Shown: positions 10,990 through 22,568 of the stretch, in pieces
How the letters are laid out: every line of letters starts with the position of its first letter
Position numbering within the stretch: position 1 is the first letter of the stretch
Made by a program: the position numbers and the translations under genes
NCBI GenBank assembly: GCA_958299035.1
Contig: CATQJL010000223.1
Span: 2,350,359-2,414,358, forward strand
Length of the DNA stretch: 64,000 nucleotides
DNA from: Cylicocyclus nassatus
Lineage: Eukaryota > Nematoda > Chromadorea > Rhabditida > Strongylidae
Direction: 5' to 3'
The notes under the pieces: model-generated
Told to the model about the DNA's origin: nothing
Database searches by the model: none
What the model saw: only the letters and a program-made list of their open reading frames with translations

Positions 10990-11519
10990 TTTTATCATAA
11001 TTTCTCCGTCTGCGGCCTCCTCGTTTGCCTGTTCCACGGACCTGGTGGCTTAATGGGTAAACAACGAATCCAAAATATATTACGTAGTGATTAAAAGTAA
11101 GACCAGACCCGACAATTAGAAGAAAAACAAAACTTTACTCAAAAATTCTTGAGAATTTCTAACTTGTCGACACTATGCCGTCCTCATTCAAGATATATGC
11201 GCACCAGGCTGTATTTTTTCCGGGACTAGAAAGCGAGAAAATGAAATTTGGCAGGTTTTCTTTATCACAGCGATGCTGGCTGTTCCCATGTAGGTGATTC
11301 CATAACGTAAAGCTCTAGATGTATAACATGAATTTTTGTTTATAATATAGTCCTATCATAACATCAGATTTAGCGCAAAAAGCCATAAAAAAAACTAATT
11401 TTGTATCTTCGGCCCAATCATGCTTCTCATTTTCCGCTCTGGGAAAAATGGCGAGCACGCCTATAAATGTCAGCTGAGAAATATATATGCGTGAAAGGCA
11501 TGAAAATTTTTCGGGCAGA

Positions 11520-11880
11520 CCCCACCAAAAGCGCCGTGGCTTATCGCCTCACTGTCGCTTTTCGCTGAGAACCGTACTAAAATTAGCAGCGAACGAGCTG
11601 CTATTAAGTCTTCAGCGCAAAGCGAAAGTGGCGGCGATAAGGCCCGGCCGCCACCAAGACTTCATGGCCCGTAGTAAAGCTCGATCAGTTGAGGTGAACT
11701 CAACTTACCCCATCAGTTCACCTTAGGTGAGGTGAACTGATCACCGTCCACGTTCCCATGCTATAAGATGGTCAAGTCAACTGATAGTTGACCATCTATC
11801 CACCTGCCGCAGTCAACTCTTCCACATCAGTTCACGTTCAAGTCACCTCAACGTGAACGGATGTTAGAGTGATCCAAATA
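11520..11880. repeat. Cluster of nested hairpins
   Basis: Several inverted repeats lie in series. GGCTTATCGCC..TCGCTTTTCGCTGA (11535-11570) pairs with its mirror at 11607-11648. TCAGTTCACCT-taggtg-AGGTGAACTGA (11713-11740) is a perfect 11-bp hairpin. GATGGTCAA...TTGACCATC (11767-11796) is another. GTTCACGTT..AACGTGAAC follows (11830-11856). The recurrent TGAACTGA/TCAGTTCA word ties the right half together. No coding function is visible. Confidence 0.7.
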
Positions 11881-12305
11881 GTGTGTAGAAGAGGAGACGC
11901 AGACAAGAGGTGACTGCATCTAACATAAGTTGCTCCTGAGTAACTTACGATACACACAACTTCGCCAAAAAATGCAGAAAAAATTGGCGCAAAATTGCAC
12001 AATACCGGCGCCCGAAAAGGGAAGGATCGATGAACAGCTGATTTTGGCGACAAAAGCAAGGATTAAAGTTTTCTTCTTTTTTAGCAGAGCAATCTTTGTT
12101 TCTTGTAAAAACTACTTTAGAAGAGAATCTACTTATTTATTACGTTTTATTTATGTTCCAAAAATTTCAGTTTTCATGAATTCTCCGTCAAAATATGTCA
12201 GTTTTGTTTTATCTGTCCATTTGCTAAGTGATATCCTTGTTAGCGGTCATCATCGATTTTTTTCGACAGTGGCCGCTATCAAAGATTGTCCGGCGATGCA
12301 GCAAA

Positions 12306-12385
12306 AGTTGTGGCGCTAGCCGGTGTCGAACCACGACCGCGCGCGTGTGATTCCAATCGCTTATCCGTTTGACCAGACCAGCTCA
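12306..12385 (-). mobile_element. tRNA-derived (SINE-like) segment
   Basis: On the minus strand TGGTCAAACGGATAAGCGATTG resembles a pol III A box with D-arm, and GGTTCGACACC a B box. The spacing is about that of a tRNA. The T-stem and acceptor stem do not pair properly, so this is not a functional tRNA gene; a SINE head or tRNA pseudogene is more likely. A GC-richer stretch continues to about 12720 and may belong to the same element. Confidence 0.45.
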
Positions 12386-12937
12386 AGTGGATTGAAACAC
12401 CGCTAAGAAACACCGCTGGTTTTTTGAGAACACATGTGGTTATCATGTCTAGGAAGCGATCCACATCCAAATCAATAGCTCACTGGATGCTGGACTGAAG
12501 CGCGATGACCTCAACTCCGGTCCGCGTCGAGAGAGATGCCCGGATGGGGGGTTTACTACGGGCCCATAGCAGGCCGCTTGCTCCCAGTTTTAGCACAGTT
12601 CTCAGCTAGATGCGACAGTGAGACGATAAGGCACAGTGCTTTAGGTGACACTTGGCAGTAGCTTTGTGGCTGCCACCTGAGAGCCTTTGATTGTTTGAGT
12701 ACTACCGTCTCAGCAGGGAATGGTCAGAAATTAACTCAGCATGCTGTATGTCATCGATTTTAAAAGGTTGATTTTGAATATATGTTTATTGTCCTAAAAA
12801 CACTTATTTAGATTTTTTATTGAATGTGCTTCTTCCTTATAATTGAAAGTACCATATTCACTGTAAATGTGTGCCATCAGGCTGCCTTTCAAGGAAATAT
12901 ACACGTTGAAACTTGAAAAATCTCTCATATTTGATAG

Positions 12938-13008
12938 CTCATAACTCCTTCGATAATCGCTTCGCAGACAAAAAAACATATATTTGAAATCAGCTCCTCA
13001 AGATGTGT
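12938..13008 (+). repeat. Copy of the recurrent CATAACT...ATCAGC module
   Basis: CTCATAACTCCTTCG begins the module and TTTGAAATCAGCTCCTCAAG ends it, matching the module embedded in many palindromic elements in this window (see findings). No element boundaries are visible here. Confidence 0.5.
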
Positions 13009-14389
13009 CCGATGATAACAGCTTGTTTGGAATGGCTGGGTTAAGTTCTGATCAATTCCTCGTCAGCTCTTCCATGCGCTAAGCGCTTTCAAAGGGGTCG
13101 CGGTCCTGACAACTTCTGCAAATGATTTGGGCATTATGTATCAATTATCATGAGCAAACATTACCAGCAAACATGAAGTATTTTGAGCATCTGATATGTG
13201 AGAATAGTGGGAAGCTACTTCCCACGAAAAAAAAACTCAGCTGATTAACTGCTATTTGAATCGTTATGGAGCTTCAAAGTTGCTATCAAAACGGACTCAC
13301 TGATTAGCCAAATAGTTTCAATAACATTCAAACCTTTTCAACGCAAAATCTTGGCAAGGATGAAATAGGCAAAGCGCATGAGGTTGTTTTCGTTTCAAAA
13401 ATTCGAAAATGTCGCCTTTTTTTCAAGTTCGACATTTCTTGACAATTAGAGCCTCGCGAAGGCTATTGTAGTACAGATCTAATCATGTTGGGACGATTTA
13501 GCACTGATTTTGCTAAAATATGCCAAATTTCATAATCTCAGCTTCTAGCCATGGAAAAGCATATATAATACATATGTGTAGCTGATGCGATAAATAATTG
13601 TTATGAGCAAGTTGGATGTTTGTAAGATTTTTCAAAAACAAAGATCCAATTTTGAGCATTTGAAAATTTTCAGATTTTTGATCCTAACCTTTTGTGTATC
13701 ACAATTTCTAGAATTCTTTAAAAAACCATTCCGTAGGGCTTGGTTTGTTCTATCGAAGGGTGTGTTTCATATTCAAGTTTTTTTTTGTAATATTTTTATA
13801 CCATTTTTGCCCAAGAATAAGCGACATGCATTAATTATGCATCAAGCTAACACATAAATCGCTAGGTCACCAATGTTTTTGGTCCAAATAAAAGCCGCAC
13901 TACAAGCTTTCCGAATGAAGCAAGTTACCGAGAAAGAATGCATTGCACAATCCAAAGGCTCGTTTCGCCTTGACACAAATACTGCAAGCAGAATGGCCGT
14001 CCTCATTTTTCATCTAGAATTAGACGTAGCTAGTTATTGTTACAGCAGCTATTGTTGGTAGCTCGTAAATCATATAATGACCAAAAGTACCTGATAATGC
14101 TCCAAATCATTGCCAACCATGGCCATTCCGATTGTCACGAAGAGTTGTTCATTACTTGCATAATCGGTGAAGCGTTCGTTTTCTGACTCCCTCTCGTCAT
14201 CATACTGATCCCACGCACGAGGAAAACTAAACTCAGCAATAAAATTACCCCATTGTTCCGTTGAAATAACAGCTAATGGAGGAAAATGCCACAATGACGC
14301 TAAAAATGGTAGCTATCGCAGCAAACAGACCATAGTCCGAGTATCCATGGTATAAAAAGCGGATAAGTTTTGCCATTCTCCATCGTACG
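13009..14389. other. Intergenic, nothing recognised
   Basis: A+T-rich sequence without splice-consistent exons; short ORFs at 13603 and 13873 lack support. Confidence 0.3.
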
Positions 14390-15000
14390 CCTTTCATGCC
14401 GTCAACAGTCCAGTACACGAAAACCTTCGTCGTACTTCTCTCATTTTGTCGTGTTACTGGGGAAAGAGGGATCGACAGTCCACTCCATCCATATCTGTAT
14501 GGCTGGTGGCATAATCTCAAAACAAACCTCTCTGAACTAAAGAAAAATACGGCTCCAGCGGAAGAAGACGTGGAAGCGATACGCCATGATAAGGAATTTT
14601 ATGAGTCCAGCAAAGTTCCTGCAAAGTCGAAAGCAGTGGAAATGTCCAAAAATTTTACGGACAGAGTGAAGCAGATTTGCAAAGAGACTGAGTTCGGTCT
14701 GTAGCTCGTCAACAGTGCAGTACACGAAAACCTTCATCGTACTTCTCTCATTTTGTCGTGTTCCTGAAAGTCAGTGGACCCGAGGAGTCCATAAAGATGT
14801 GTTCATACATTGGCCTAGTATTGACATTGAAGGACTAAACAAATGTGAAAGAATCGACGAAAGTTGACAATTCAACGCTTATTGGGGGAACGTTCATTCC
14901 CAGCAAAGGTACTGCAAAGTTGGAAGGAGTGTGTCCAAGAATTTTACGGACAAAGTGAAGGACATTTGCAAATCTCGGGGTGAGTCCAGAAAAATGAGAA
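14390..15000 (+). repeat. Diverged two-copy tandem duplication, possibly exon-derived
   Basis: CGTCAACAGTCCAGTACACG with the following TCGTACTTCTCTCATTTTG recurs about 311 bp later (14400 and 14710). The 3' part of each copy shares GCAAAGT and AAAATTTTACGGACA. Copy 1 is open as a plus-strand frame ending ...SKNFTDRVKQICKETEF. Copy 2 encodes SKNFTDKVKDICKSR in a shifted frame and is followed by CGGG|GTGAGT, a consensus donor. This could be a duplicated exon of a dead gene, but no matching acceptor or upstream exon was established, and the minus strand is open too. Confidence 0.4.
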
Positions 15001-15702
15001 AATGCTCCGGTTTGCAAATGAACTACGACGGCAGGGATTCGGAATTTGTGACAAGATGTTAAGATTATGACCTTTCATATTGAATGCATTTTTTTCGAAC
15101 TTTAAATTTTTGATGCACTTCTCCATTCAACACCCCAAAAACTTTACAAAGAGAAATCCACGAAATTAAGAGTCTCGCGCTCCAAAAAAAAGTTCTGCTA
15201 ATCAACCTTCATTCCGCTAATTTGTTTATTCGACTCATATTTCCAGTAGGCCGGGACCACCCTCACACGTGATGGAGAAAAATAAGCTCAAAATGGACAA
15301 CATTTCGTCACATATTTTCAGATCATACAAAGACTCGTGAAATCATCTGGAATGTAATTTTTCAGAGGGATTTTATTGGGACGCTCAAAATTTTATAAAG
15401 AACTCCACTCCAACAATAGCACCTGAAAATTTTATGTAAGAATGGACAGCACGGTAACTTCCGGAAATAGATATATAGAAGGTAATTTCCATTCAAGTTT
15501 TAAAGAATTGTAACCAACCTATCAATTGATTTACAGGAAAAGTAGTAGATACAAGTGTATGCACTCCTGGAAAAAGCATGATGTATGGTGGTCGATAATA
15601 TCGTATGGGAATATTTGCTCAATGATGTGGCTGTGGTAGAAACTTATTTTGATTATGAGAGCTATAATGATTACAGTTGTGACAGTGGAATGTGAAAAAT
15701 TT

Positions 15703-15801
15703 CGGCGAATTCGCCGAATTCGCCGAATTCGCCAAATTCGCCGATGTCGCCGAATTCGCCGATGTCGACAAATTCGCCGATGTCGCCGATGTCGCCGACT
15801 T
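15703..15801. repeat. 9-bp minisatellite (GAATTCGCC)n
   Basis: About eleven 9-bp units of GAATTCGCC with GATGTCGCC variants. Being a multiple of 3 it keeps frames open; on the minus strand it reads as GEF/GDI repeats within a 130-codon ORF (15671-16063). That ORF also crosses a copy of the recurrent repeat module (15815-15885), so it is probably not a gene. Confidence 0.85.
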
Positions 15802-16179
15802 TGCGTCTTTTGTCATAACTCCCTTCGTTCTCGATGGATTTCCAATTTGAAGGCAGATTTGGATTTAGCTCGCCGAGACGAATCTTTTCATATATTGAAT
15901 TGCTGTAATCGGCTCGGTTACGGTAAGTACATGGTAGGAATCCGTTGCATCCTGTGGTGGTGTTTTCTAGAGTGTGTATTTCGGCGCATAATGTAGGCAA
16001 AGGTTTAAGAAAAAGAGCGTTTGATGGAAGAGTTTCTGCTGAGTGTTTCCAGCAAAAAACCATATCCTTTTTTGTAGTGGAAAAAAGAGAAAGGAGTACG
16101 TGAACTTAGTAAATATACATGAACCACTTACCGTCAAACAAACATAACTATACAGTAACACTATGATTAGCAAAACAAT

Positions 16180-18689
16180 AATAATCTTTGTAATCAGCAT
16201 GTCTTGTTGCTTATGTGAGCAAAGTGACACACCGCATGACTATGATATTCTGCTTGCAGCAAAACTTCACTTTTTTCTGCAGACGCCTCTTTGCAACGCT
16301 GTGGGCCAGCCCCTTTCACACTTAAAAGATTCCGGTAAGGCGAATCGGAAAGAGTTGTTTCCGTAGATAATTCAGCGGTGAAAAGTAGACAGAGACATGC
16401 TTTATAAAGCGCGAAAAGAGATGGTGAATTCTGCAAAAATTACGCGCCATTAATTCTACTCGCCATAACTTCCTCCAGAATAAGTATATGCTGAATACGA
16501 AAACGGTGCTGTGCTCAGCTCATCAAGGCGAATCTTTTGGTGTACAGCATGTCCTTGATATCTCGATTTCAGTATTCTTGAATCTTTCTGCGGACGTTTC
16601 TTCTCGAAGGTGTAAAGCAGCGAGCATTGTACCGAGTAGATTCCAGCAAAGACCTTTTGATAGTACTTCTGTAGATTATGATGCGCTAAACAGTAGCCGC
16701 AATTTTCTTTTCAAAGGAAAAAGATGGGCTGGTGAATTGTGGAAAAATCTTGTCGTCCCAAATTCTACTCGCCATAGCCATAGCATATGATGCTCTCTTG
16801 CTAAGCAGATGTGATTATCGTAATCAGCAGGTCGGATAACCACTATGAGCAAGTTTTCCAAGATTTTCGGGTTATTTCATTTTTTCTCGTTCTACGCTCT
16901 GGAAGCTCGCCGATGGATTTTGGTCAAAATGTTCATGCTCTTAAATTGTAAGGAAACTTCGCTTATAGAGGTTTTCGAACACGCTCTTTACGAAAATCGT
17001 GGTCCTTGAGGATTACAGGGTCTTTTTGGTGAGATACGGTGAGGTGACTGTAACTGCATCACGAAAGTGCGTAAATTGGCCCGCACTTCTCGCGTATCTG
17101 TCAGCAACCTTGCCTGCTTGCTTTTCTCAGTCAAAGTTACTAGAAACTGCGCTACCGAATGGTGCATGAATCAGGCTCCAGTCTGTAAAAATCACCGAGT
17201 TACGAGCCTATGAAAACACGTCCTCATGGATTTTGCCCAAAATCTAAAGATCGCATATCTCGTCGAAATTCCTCCGTGAGCGCTTGTATGACACTCGCAT
17301 TGCGGATATTGTGTTCGCTTCGCCCAAAAACTCCCACTGTATTGAATATGGTACTTGCATATGCTTTAGCTACTCAGTTGAATATCAGAGCTATTTCAGT
17401 GGCTAGAACTCAAACTACTAAATCTAACACAATAAGATCCATTAAGGACGCGAAAGATTTTGATCAGCGTGTTGTACAAGCGCTCACGGTGGAACTTCGA
17501 CGAGATTTGCATCTTTAGATTTTGGGCAAAATCCATGAGGACGTGTTTTCATAGGCTCGTAACTCGGTGATTTTTACAGACTGGAGCCTGATTCATGCAC
17601 CATTCGGTAGCGCAGTTCCTAGTAACTTTGACTGAGAAAAGCAAGCAGGCAAGGTTGCTGACAGATACGCGAGAAGTGCGGGCCAATTTACGCACTTTCG
17701 TGATGCAGTTACAGTCACCTCACCGTATCTCACCAAAAAGACCCTGTAATCCTCAAGGACCACGATTTTCGTAAAGAGCGTGTTCGAAAACCTCTATAAG
17801 CGAAGTTTCCTTACAATTTAAGAGCATGAACATTTTGACCAAAATCCATCGGCCAGCTTCAGAGCGTAAAACGAGAAAAAATGAAATTACTTGAACATCT
17901 TGGAAAACATGCTCATAAAAGTTATCCGACCTGCTGGTTACGAAAATCACATCTGCTTAGCAAGAGAGCTTCATATTTTAGAGTTACGTTGAGAAAAATT
18001 TAGAAGGACATGATTTTTCCAGAATTCACCAGCCCTTCTAACTCCTTTGAAAAGGAGTACGCGGCTACTTTCCAGCGCTCCATAATCTACAAAAGAAGTA
18101 CTACCGAAAATTTCTTTCTGAATGTACTGGGGGCAATACGCGCTGCTTCACACCTTTGCGAAGAAACGTCCGCAGAAAGTTTTGAGAATACTGAAATCGA
18201 GATATCAAGGACATTCCGCATACCGAAAGATTTGCCTTGATGAGCTGAGCACAATGCATTTTTCGGATTTAGAAAATATCCACTCCAAAGAAAGTTACGG
18301 CGAGTAGAATCTGGAAACGAGTGATTTTTCCAGAATTTACCAACGCTTTTTTCTCTTTTGAAAAGAAGCCTGTGGCAGCTTACTAGCGCACTATAATGCA
18401 CAAGAAGAGCACTATCGAATGGTGCATACTGGAAGCTTTCAAATTGGATAGGCGCTGCGTTACATACTTGCAAAGGGACCTCCTCAGAACAATTTGAGAA
18501 AATTGAAAACAAGATATAGATGACATGACGTATGTAGAAAGATTCGCCTTGACGAGATGAACACAGTGCTGCTTTCGAATTTAGAATATATTAATTCCGA
18601 AGGAAGTTATGGCGCTGCATAATTTACGATTATCCGGAATCGCGAAATTTCTGGAATTTCGCGCAATTCCCGTTCTGTGAGTGGTATTG
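16180..18689. mobile_element. Large foldback element F1, CAATACC family
   Basis: A giant imperfect inverted repeat. The inner arms 16785-17297 and 17463-17975 are nearly identical in reverse and share GGTGAGGTGACTGTAACTGC, CCCGCACTTCTCGC and TCATGGATTTTGCCCAAAAT. The outer arms consist of about 280-bp units (CGCCATAACTTCC...GGTGAATTCTGGAAAAA) that repeat on the left from about 16180 and on the right to about 18620. The right end GGTATTG|TA (to 18689) matches that of F2 at 53.7 kb. The left end is degraded. The loop is 17298-17462. No transposase is seen, so it is non-autonomous; a TA target suggests a Tc1/mariner-type source. Confidence 0.8.
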
Positions 18690-18773
18690 TACATTGCACA
18701 GCACGCGCGGCATTCCGCGATATGTGCTTCTCATGCGATTTCCAACCATTTCCCTTTTTCTTCCTGCATTTTG

Positions 18774-18797
18774 GGACCCGTCATACTTCGCCGAGAG
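18774..18797 (+). repeat. Solo terminal repeat of the GGGACCCGTCATACTT family
   Basis: GGGACCCGTCATACTTCG matches the end of the foldback at 33718-34035. No second end is close by. Confidence 0.6.
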
Positions 18798-19099
18798 AAG
18801 CCCACTTTCACACATATCCATGCAGAATGAGCTGCCCAGTTTCACATATATCCATACAGAATGAGCTCTTAAACTATACCTGCCCTATTTCTGCTGTGCT
18901 CAATAGAATGTGTACGTAGCCTCTGGAATAAGCACACTGAATGGTCCATTTACACTAAAATTCCAGGAAAGAAACTTATATCCCACAACTAGGCACATCC
19001 GTATATTGGAAGATGCGCCTCGCCGAGCTGAGTTGAATGGTACTCTTATATATAGAATTCATAAATTTTGAATCAAGATAAGGTCTTTTTTTATAAAAA

Positions 19100-19215
19100 G
19101 TTAGGCGTTGCGCGACAAAGTTAGGTGACTTTTGCCGCTTTTCCGCCGACTTTTGTCGCGCGACGCGGCAAAAGTCACCTAACTTCGGCGGCGCCGCGTA
19201 AGTTAAGTGCCGCCG
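19100..19215. repeat. Interleaved (permuted) inverted repeats
   Basis: Two perfect complementary pairs are interleaved. GCGCGACAAA (19110-19119) pairs with TTTGTCGCGC (19152-19161). The adjacent 19-nt arm starting GTTAGGTGACTTTTGCC (19120-19138) pairs with 19165-19183. The order a-b-a'-b' is a pseudoknot topology rather than a simple hairpin. A third GTTAGGCG piece and GGCGGCGCCGCG flank them. The stretch is strongly GC-rich against its surroundings. Confidence 0.8.
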
Positions 19216-19239
19216 CCATTTTTTTTCGCAAATTACGGG

Positions 19240-20790
19240 TGGTATTGTATTAGCTTTATTGCTCGAGCTGATGCTAAAAAAACGGTTTTCTCTCTTCTTA
19301 GTTTTACGCTGGACCAGACTAAACAAAACTTCGAAATCTCCTCCTTGTTGCTTAGTGGCTGGCATAGAAAAATGGAATGTTAACCTACCCATATATCTAG
19401 TAAATCTTCTGACTTCAAAGTTTGAATTTCGCTCACTACAGTTCCTTTCATAGTTAATTTTCTTGCGAGTGAGTTCACAAGAAACATTGTTAAGATAAGC
19501 ATTGTCGCTAATCATGATCCAAAATATCGTTTGGTTGAAATCTCTCGAAGATAGGAGCTAGCAAGGCAACCTTGTTTAGGTCGAAACGGCTTTTCTAAGT
19601 TGGATGTATAGAGTGCCCAGCATTTAGCAACCTAGCATTTCCCTAGCTATGAAACGAGATGGACGAACAAAACTTGGCATGCAGTCTCTGAAAAACCTAC
19701 AAAACAACAATGCACCTTCAAATTTCGGAATACCCTCCTTTGGCTTTCACACAGTCCCTCAGAGTCTTGCGGAACGATGCACTGTGGCAGAGAGTGTTTG
19801 GAGTTGAAGTTCTCATATTTTTTGAAGCACAGACTGTCCAATTTAGTGCGAAAGCGAGCAAGCCTTGCTTTCCACAACTGATCTCAAAGAAAAGCCAAGC
19901 GTTTTTGGTCCGGCCATTGAAGGCACGCCAAATTCGAAGTAATCCTGTGAGTTTGAGCAAAAGTGTCAAAATGTAGCAATCAAGTTTTTGAAAACATCAG
20001 GGAAAACATCATAGTGGTCTAGCGGAGTGATTTCAAAATAATATTCCAGTAAAAAATAAAAGGGCCACACTTAGAATTAGTGGGGAGATGGGAGACGGTC
20101 AAGCGGCGCGATTTCTCTGGCTGTCACCAACCTAAAATCCCAGTTTGGTTCTATGCGAGTCTTCAAAAAGTACCAGATAAGGTGCATTAGCCTATTATCT
20201 GTCTGAGGTTACCATTTGCTGAATTTGATGGCTTTTGCTGGAAAACTGACCGAAACATTTACGAATTTGTTCTTAACTGCATTTTCATAAGTTTTGATTT
20301 TCAAAATTGATGTCTTGAATCTATTCCGAGGTATTACGATTGAACAACCCATGCAACTATTTGATATATCTCCTTCTAAGATCTGAATAAATTTAGAAAA
20401 TTATAGAACACTTATCATGTGCTATTTGGTATCCATCTGGCAATAAAAATCACGACTTTTGACATACACTCAAATTAGTGAAACAGCCTGACTAAGTGTT
20501 GGTGTTCTCCGGTTCTTCGAGTCAGTTTCCGAACATGTTTTCTTCAGTGGCAGGGCACTACATCAGAGATTTGTAGCTAAACCCTACAGGAATGAACTGA
20601 TGCTTGGTTTTGTACAGTGTTGTGGAGCTAAGCTAGCTTTATAATCTACAATTTAGAGCTTCGCAAAAGATATAAACACAAAAGAGCTATATAGTTTGAA
20701 CATTGGGAAACGAAGAATACGCATCCAATTTTTGACTGGAAACCGATGAGAACTATCAAGTCAATAAGTTGGAAAATTACGAGGCTCAAA
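19240..20790. other. Intergenic, nothing recognised
   Basis: No supported exon. GGTATTGTA at 19229-19238 is a possible second CAATACC-family end. Confidence 0.3.
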
Positions 20791-20799
20791 AACTTTTGG

Positions 20800-21235
20800 A
20801 GCACCCCATACACCACATTGAAGAGCTTAAAAATGCTGATTCCAAATCTGCCTTCCTCTGCGAAACATTCAACGACAAGATTTGAGAGTTCATTGATATA
20901 AAAAGGAAAAGTGCAAAAACATGAGTTGATAAAGCTCCCTAACCCTTGGAAAGCAACCAGATGTGATATAGATTTTTTTCTAAAATGTTTATTGAATATA
21001 ATGCTTTGATAATCATCACTGCTCCGTTAAATCTCTAGAACAAAATATCATATTACGGCAATTTTTGTCCTATTGCACATGTAATTTTTTGCTTTAATGA
21101 AAAGCTCATAACTCCTCGTCCATAAACGTTCCACAGATAAGGAAGACAGATTTGTGATCAGCATCTCATGCTCTCCATTTGATTTACATCCCGTCTAAAA
21201 GGACACTTTAACTAAACATGGTTTCCTTGTAAGAT
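20800..21235. repeat. MITE-like repeat, related to the copy at 46.8 kb
   Basis: Contains one recurrent module reversed at 20840-20890 (AATGCTGATTCCAAATCTG) and one forward at 21100-21175 (CTCATAACTCCTCGTCC...). Its core AACCAGATGTGATATAG and TTGAATATAATGCTTTGATAATC matches 46815-47175. The right end is TTTCCTTGTAAG near 21232, the ACAAGG-type terminus seen at 26.5 and 46.8 kb. Confidence 0.55.
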
Positions 21236-21835
21236 AACTTAAGCTGGGGGTATTTCCGTGATAAAAATCAGCTGCTTCTGCACTACATACTCTGCACAGA
21301 TGAAGGAGAGATGAGAGTTGATAGCATTCTCAGCGGATGCTTCAAAATTAGCGAACTTAATGGCAAGAAAAGTGGTGCTCAACTTTGCGGAAATCAGATT
21401 GTTCAGTTCGATTTATCGAGCTTATGACATGTATCAGCTTCTGTAATAAGTCTTCTACTTTATCCAAGATATATGGCGAATCAACGAAATGACACTCAAA
21501 TTTGCTTTTTGACTTCTATTCGAAAGTCAACAAAGCTGTTGCTTTTCAAAAAATCAAGCAATAATCAACTGCTACTTTGCAAGAATAGCGTGACATTGCA
21601 CACTCCAAAGTATCGAGGTTCAGTTTCCCTTACCATACGTTATGAGAGGAAGGTAACCTTCGATAGCTAATCTAATATAAAGCAAGACAGAATGGCAGAT
21701 GTTTAGGATAAACTAAGGCCCATCTTTATCAATGAAATACGAACTGGTAAAATTGAAAGTCGGAAACTTAAACTTCGGTTCATAAGCAAAAAACATGTGA
21801 ACCGTTTGCCTCAGCAGCCAGTAACGACTCAGACA

Positions 21836-22000
21836 ATCAATGGGAACTTCCCGAGGTCCGTGAGGGAACTTTCCTCGGGTCACCTGCGGAAGTTCCCGTG
21901 AAGCGCTCGGGAAGTTTGCAAAAAAGCCCTCGGGAAATTCGCAAGAAGTGGGAAATCTCCCGAGAACTTATCTACAGAACTTCCTGAGGGCTTCACATTG
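21836..22000. repeat. Cluster of CGGGAAGTT/AACTTCCCG motifs, site 1
   Basis: At least six versions of CTCGGGAAGTTCCCG-like words on both strands, for example GGGAACTTCCCGAGG and GCTCGGGAAGTTTGC. A second cluster lies at 25385-25615. The symmetry would allow multiple local hairpins. Confidence 0.6.
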
Positions 22001-22568
22001 GCTCCGCGTAGCTGTACCGAACCTTCATGATGAATCCTGCTACTTCATAAAGCCGCACCCTTAGTACAGCTACTCAAAGTAGTGTAGTAGTAAGGGTGGA
22101 GCACTAGTAGTAGTTATACGCAAAAACAGATATGCTCCATCATTTATTGTTATAGCAGTAGATATAACATATCGACGGAGGGAATGGGAGAATTTCTTCA
22201 AGTTCTTAAAAGATCGAATTACAGTAGCCCGGATAATGCGTAAGGAGTATCATAGTGATAGTGAGATATGAAGTAAGCATGTAGTGAATATAGAGGTAAG
22301 CGGGGAGTAAGTAAATGAAGCACTGATTAATGAGAAACATGCTTAACTAATGAGGCAAAGGCACGATGTTACATGAGAAGACTTATGATGGATCAGAAAT
22401 TAAACATCAGGTTCAAACAGGACAGCGACGGGATCAAATTCCACTACTGTGTAGCGCTTTCCTCTTCCATTCTGACTTCGTCATACTTGCCTTGTCCTCT
22501 CTACCAAATCCGACCTGCGTAGCCTTGTATTTCTGGAAAACAAATTTTTAGTATAAAAACAACTGAGA

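Noticed and set aside
12306..12385. Functional tRNA gene
   Set aside because: A and B box-like sequences are present but the T-stem and acceptor stem do not pair; called SINE-like instead.
15671..16200. Possible secreted protein on the minus strand: signal-like exon MLITKIIIVLLIIVLL at 16132-16200 with donor GTAAGT, plus a GEF-repeat ORF.
   Set aside because: The signal-like exon lies in a unit of foldback F1 and the ORF crosses another copy of the recurrent module and a minisatellite; the only in-phase acceptor is poor.
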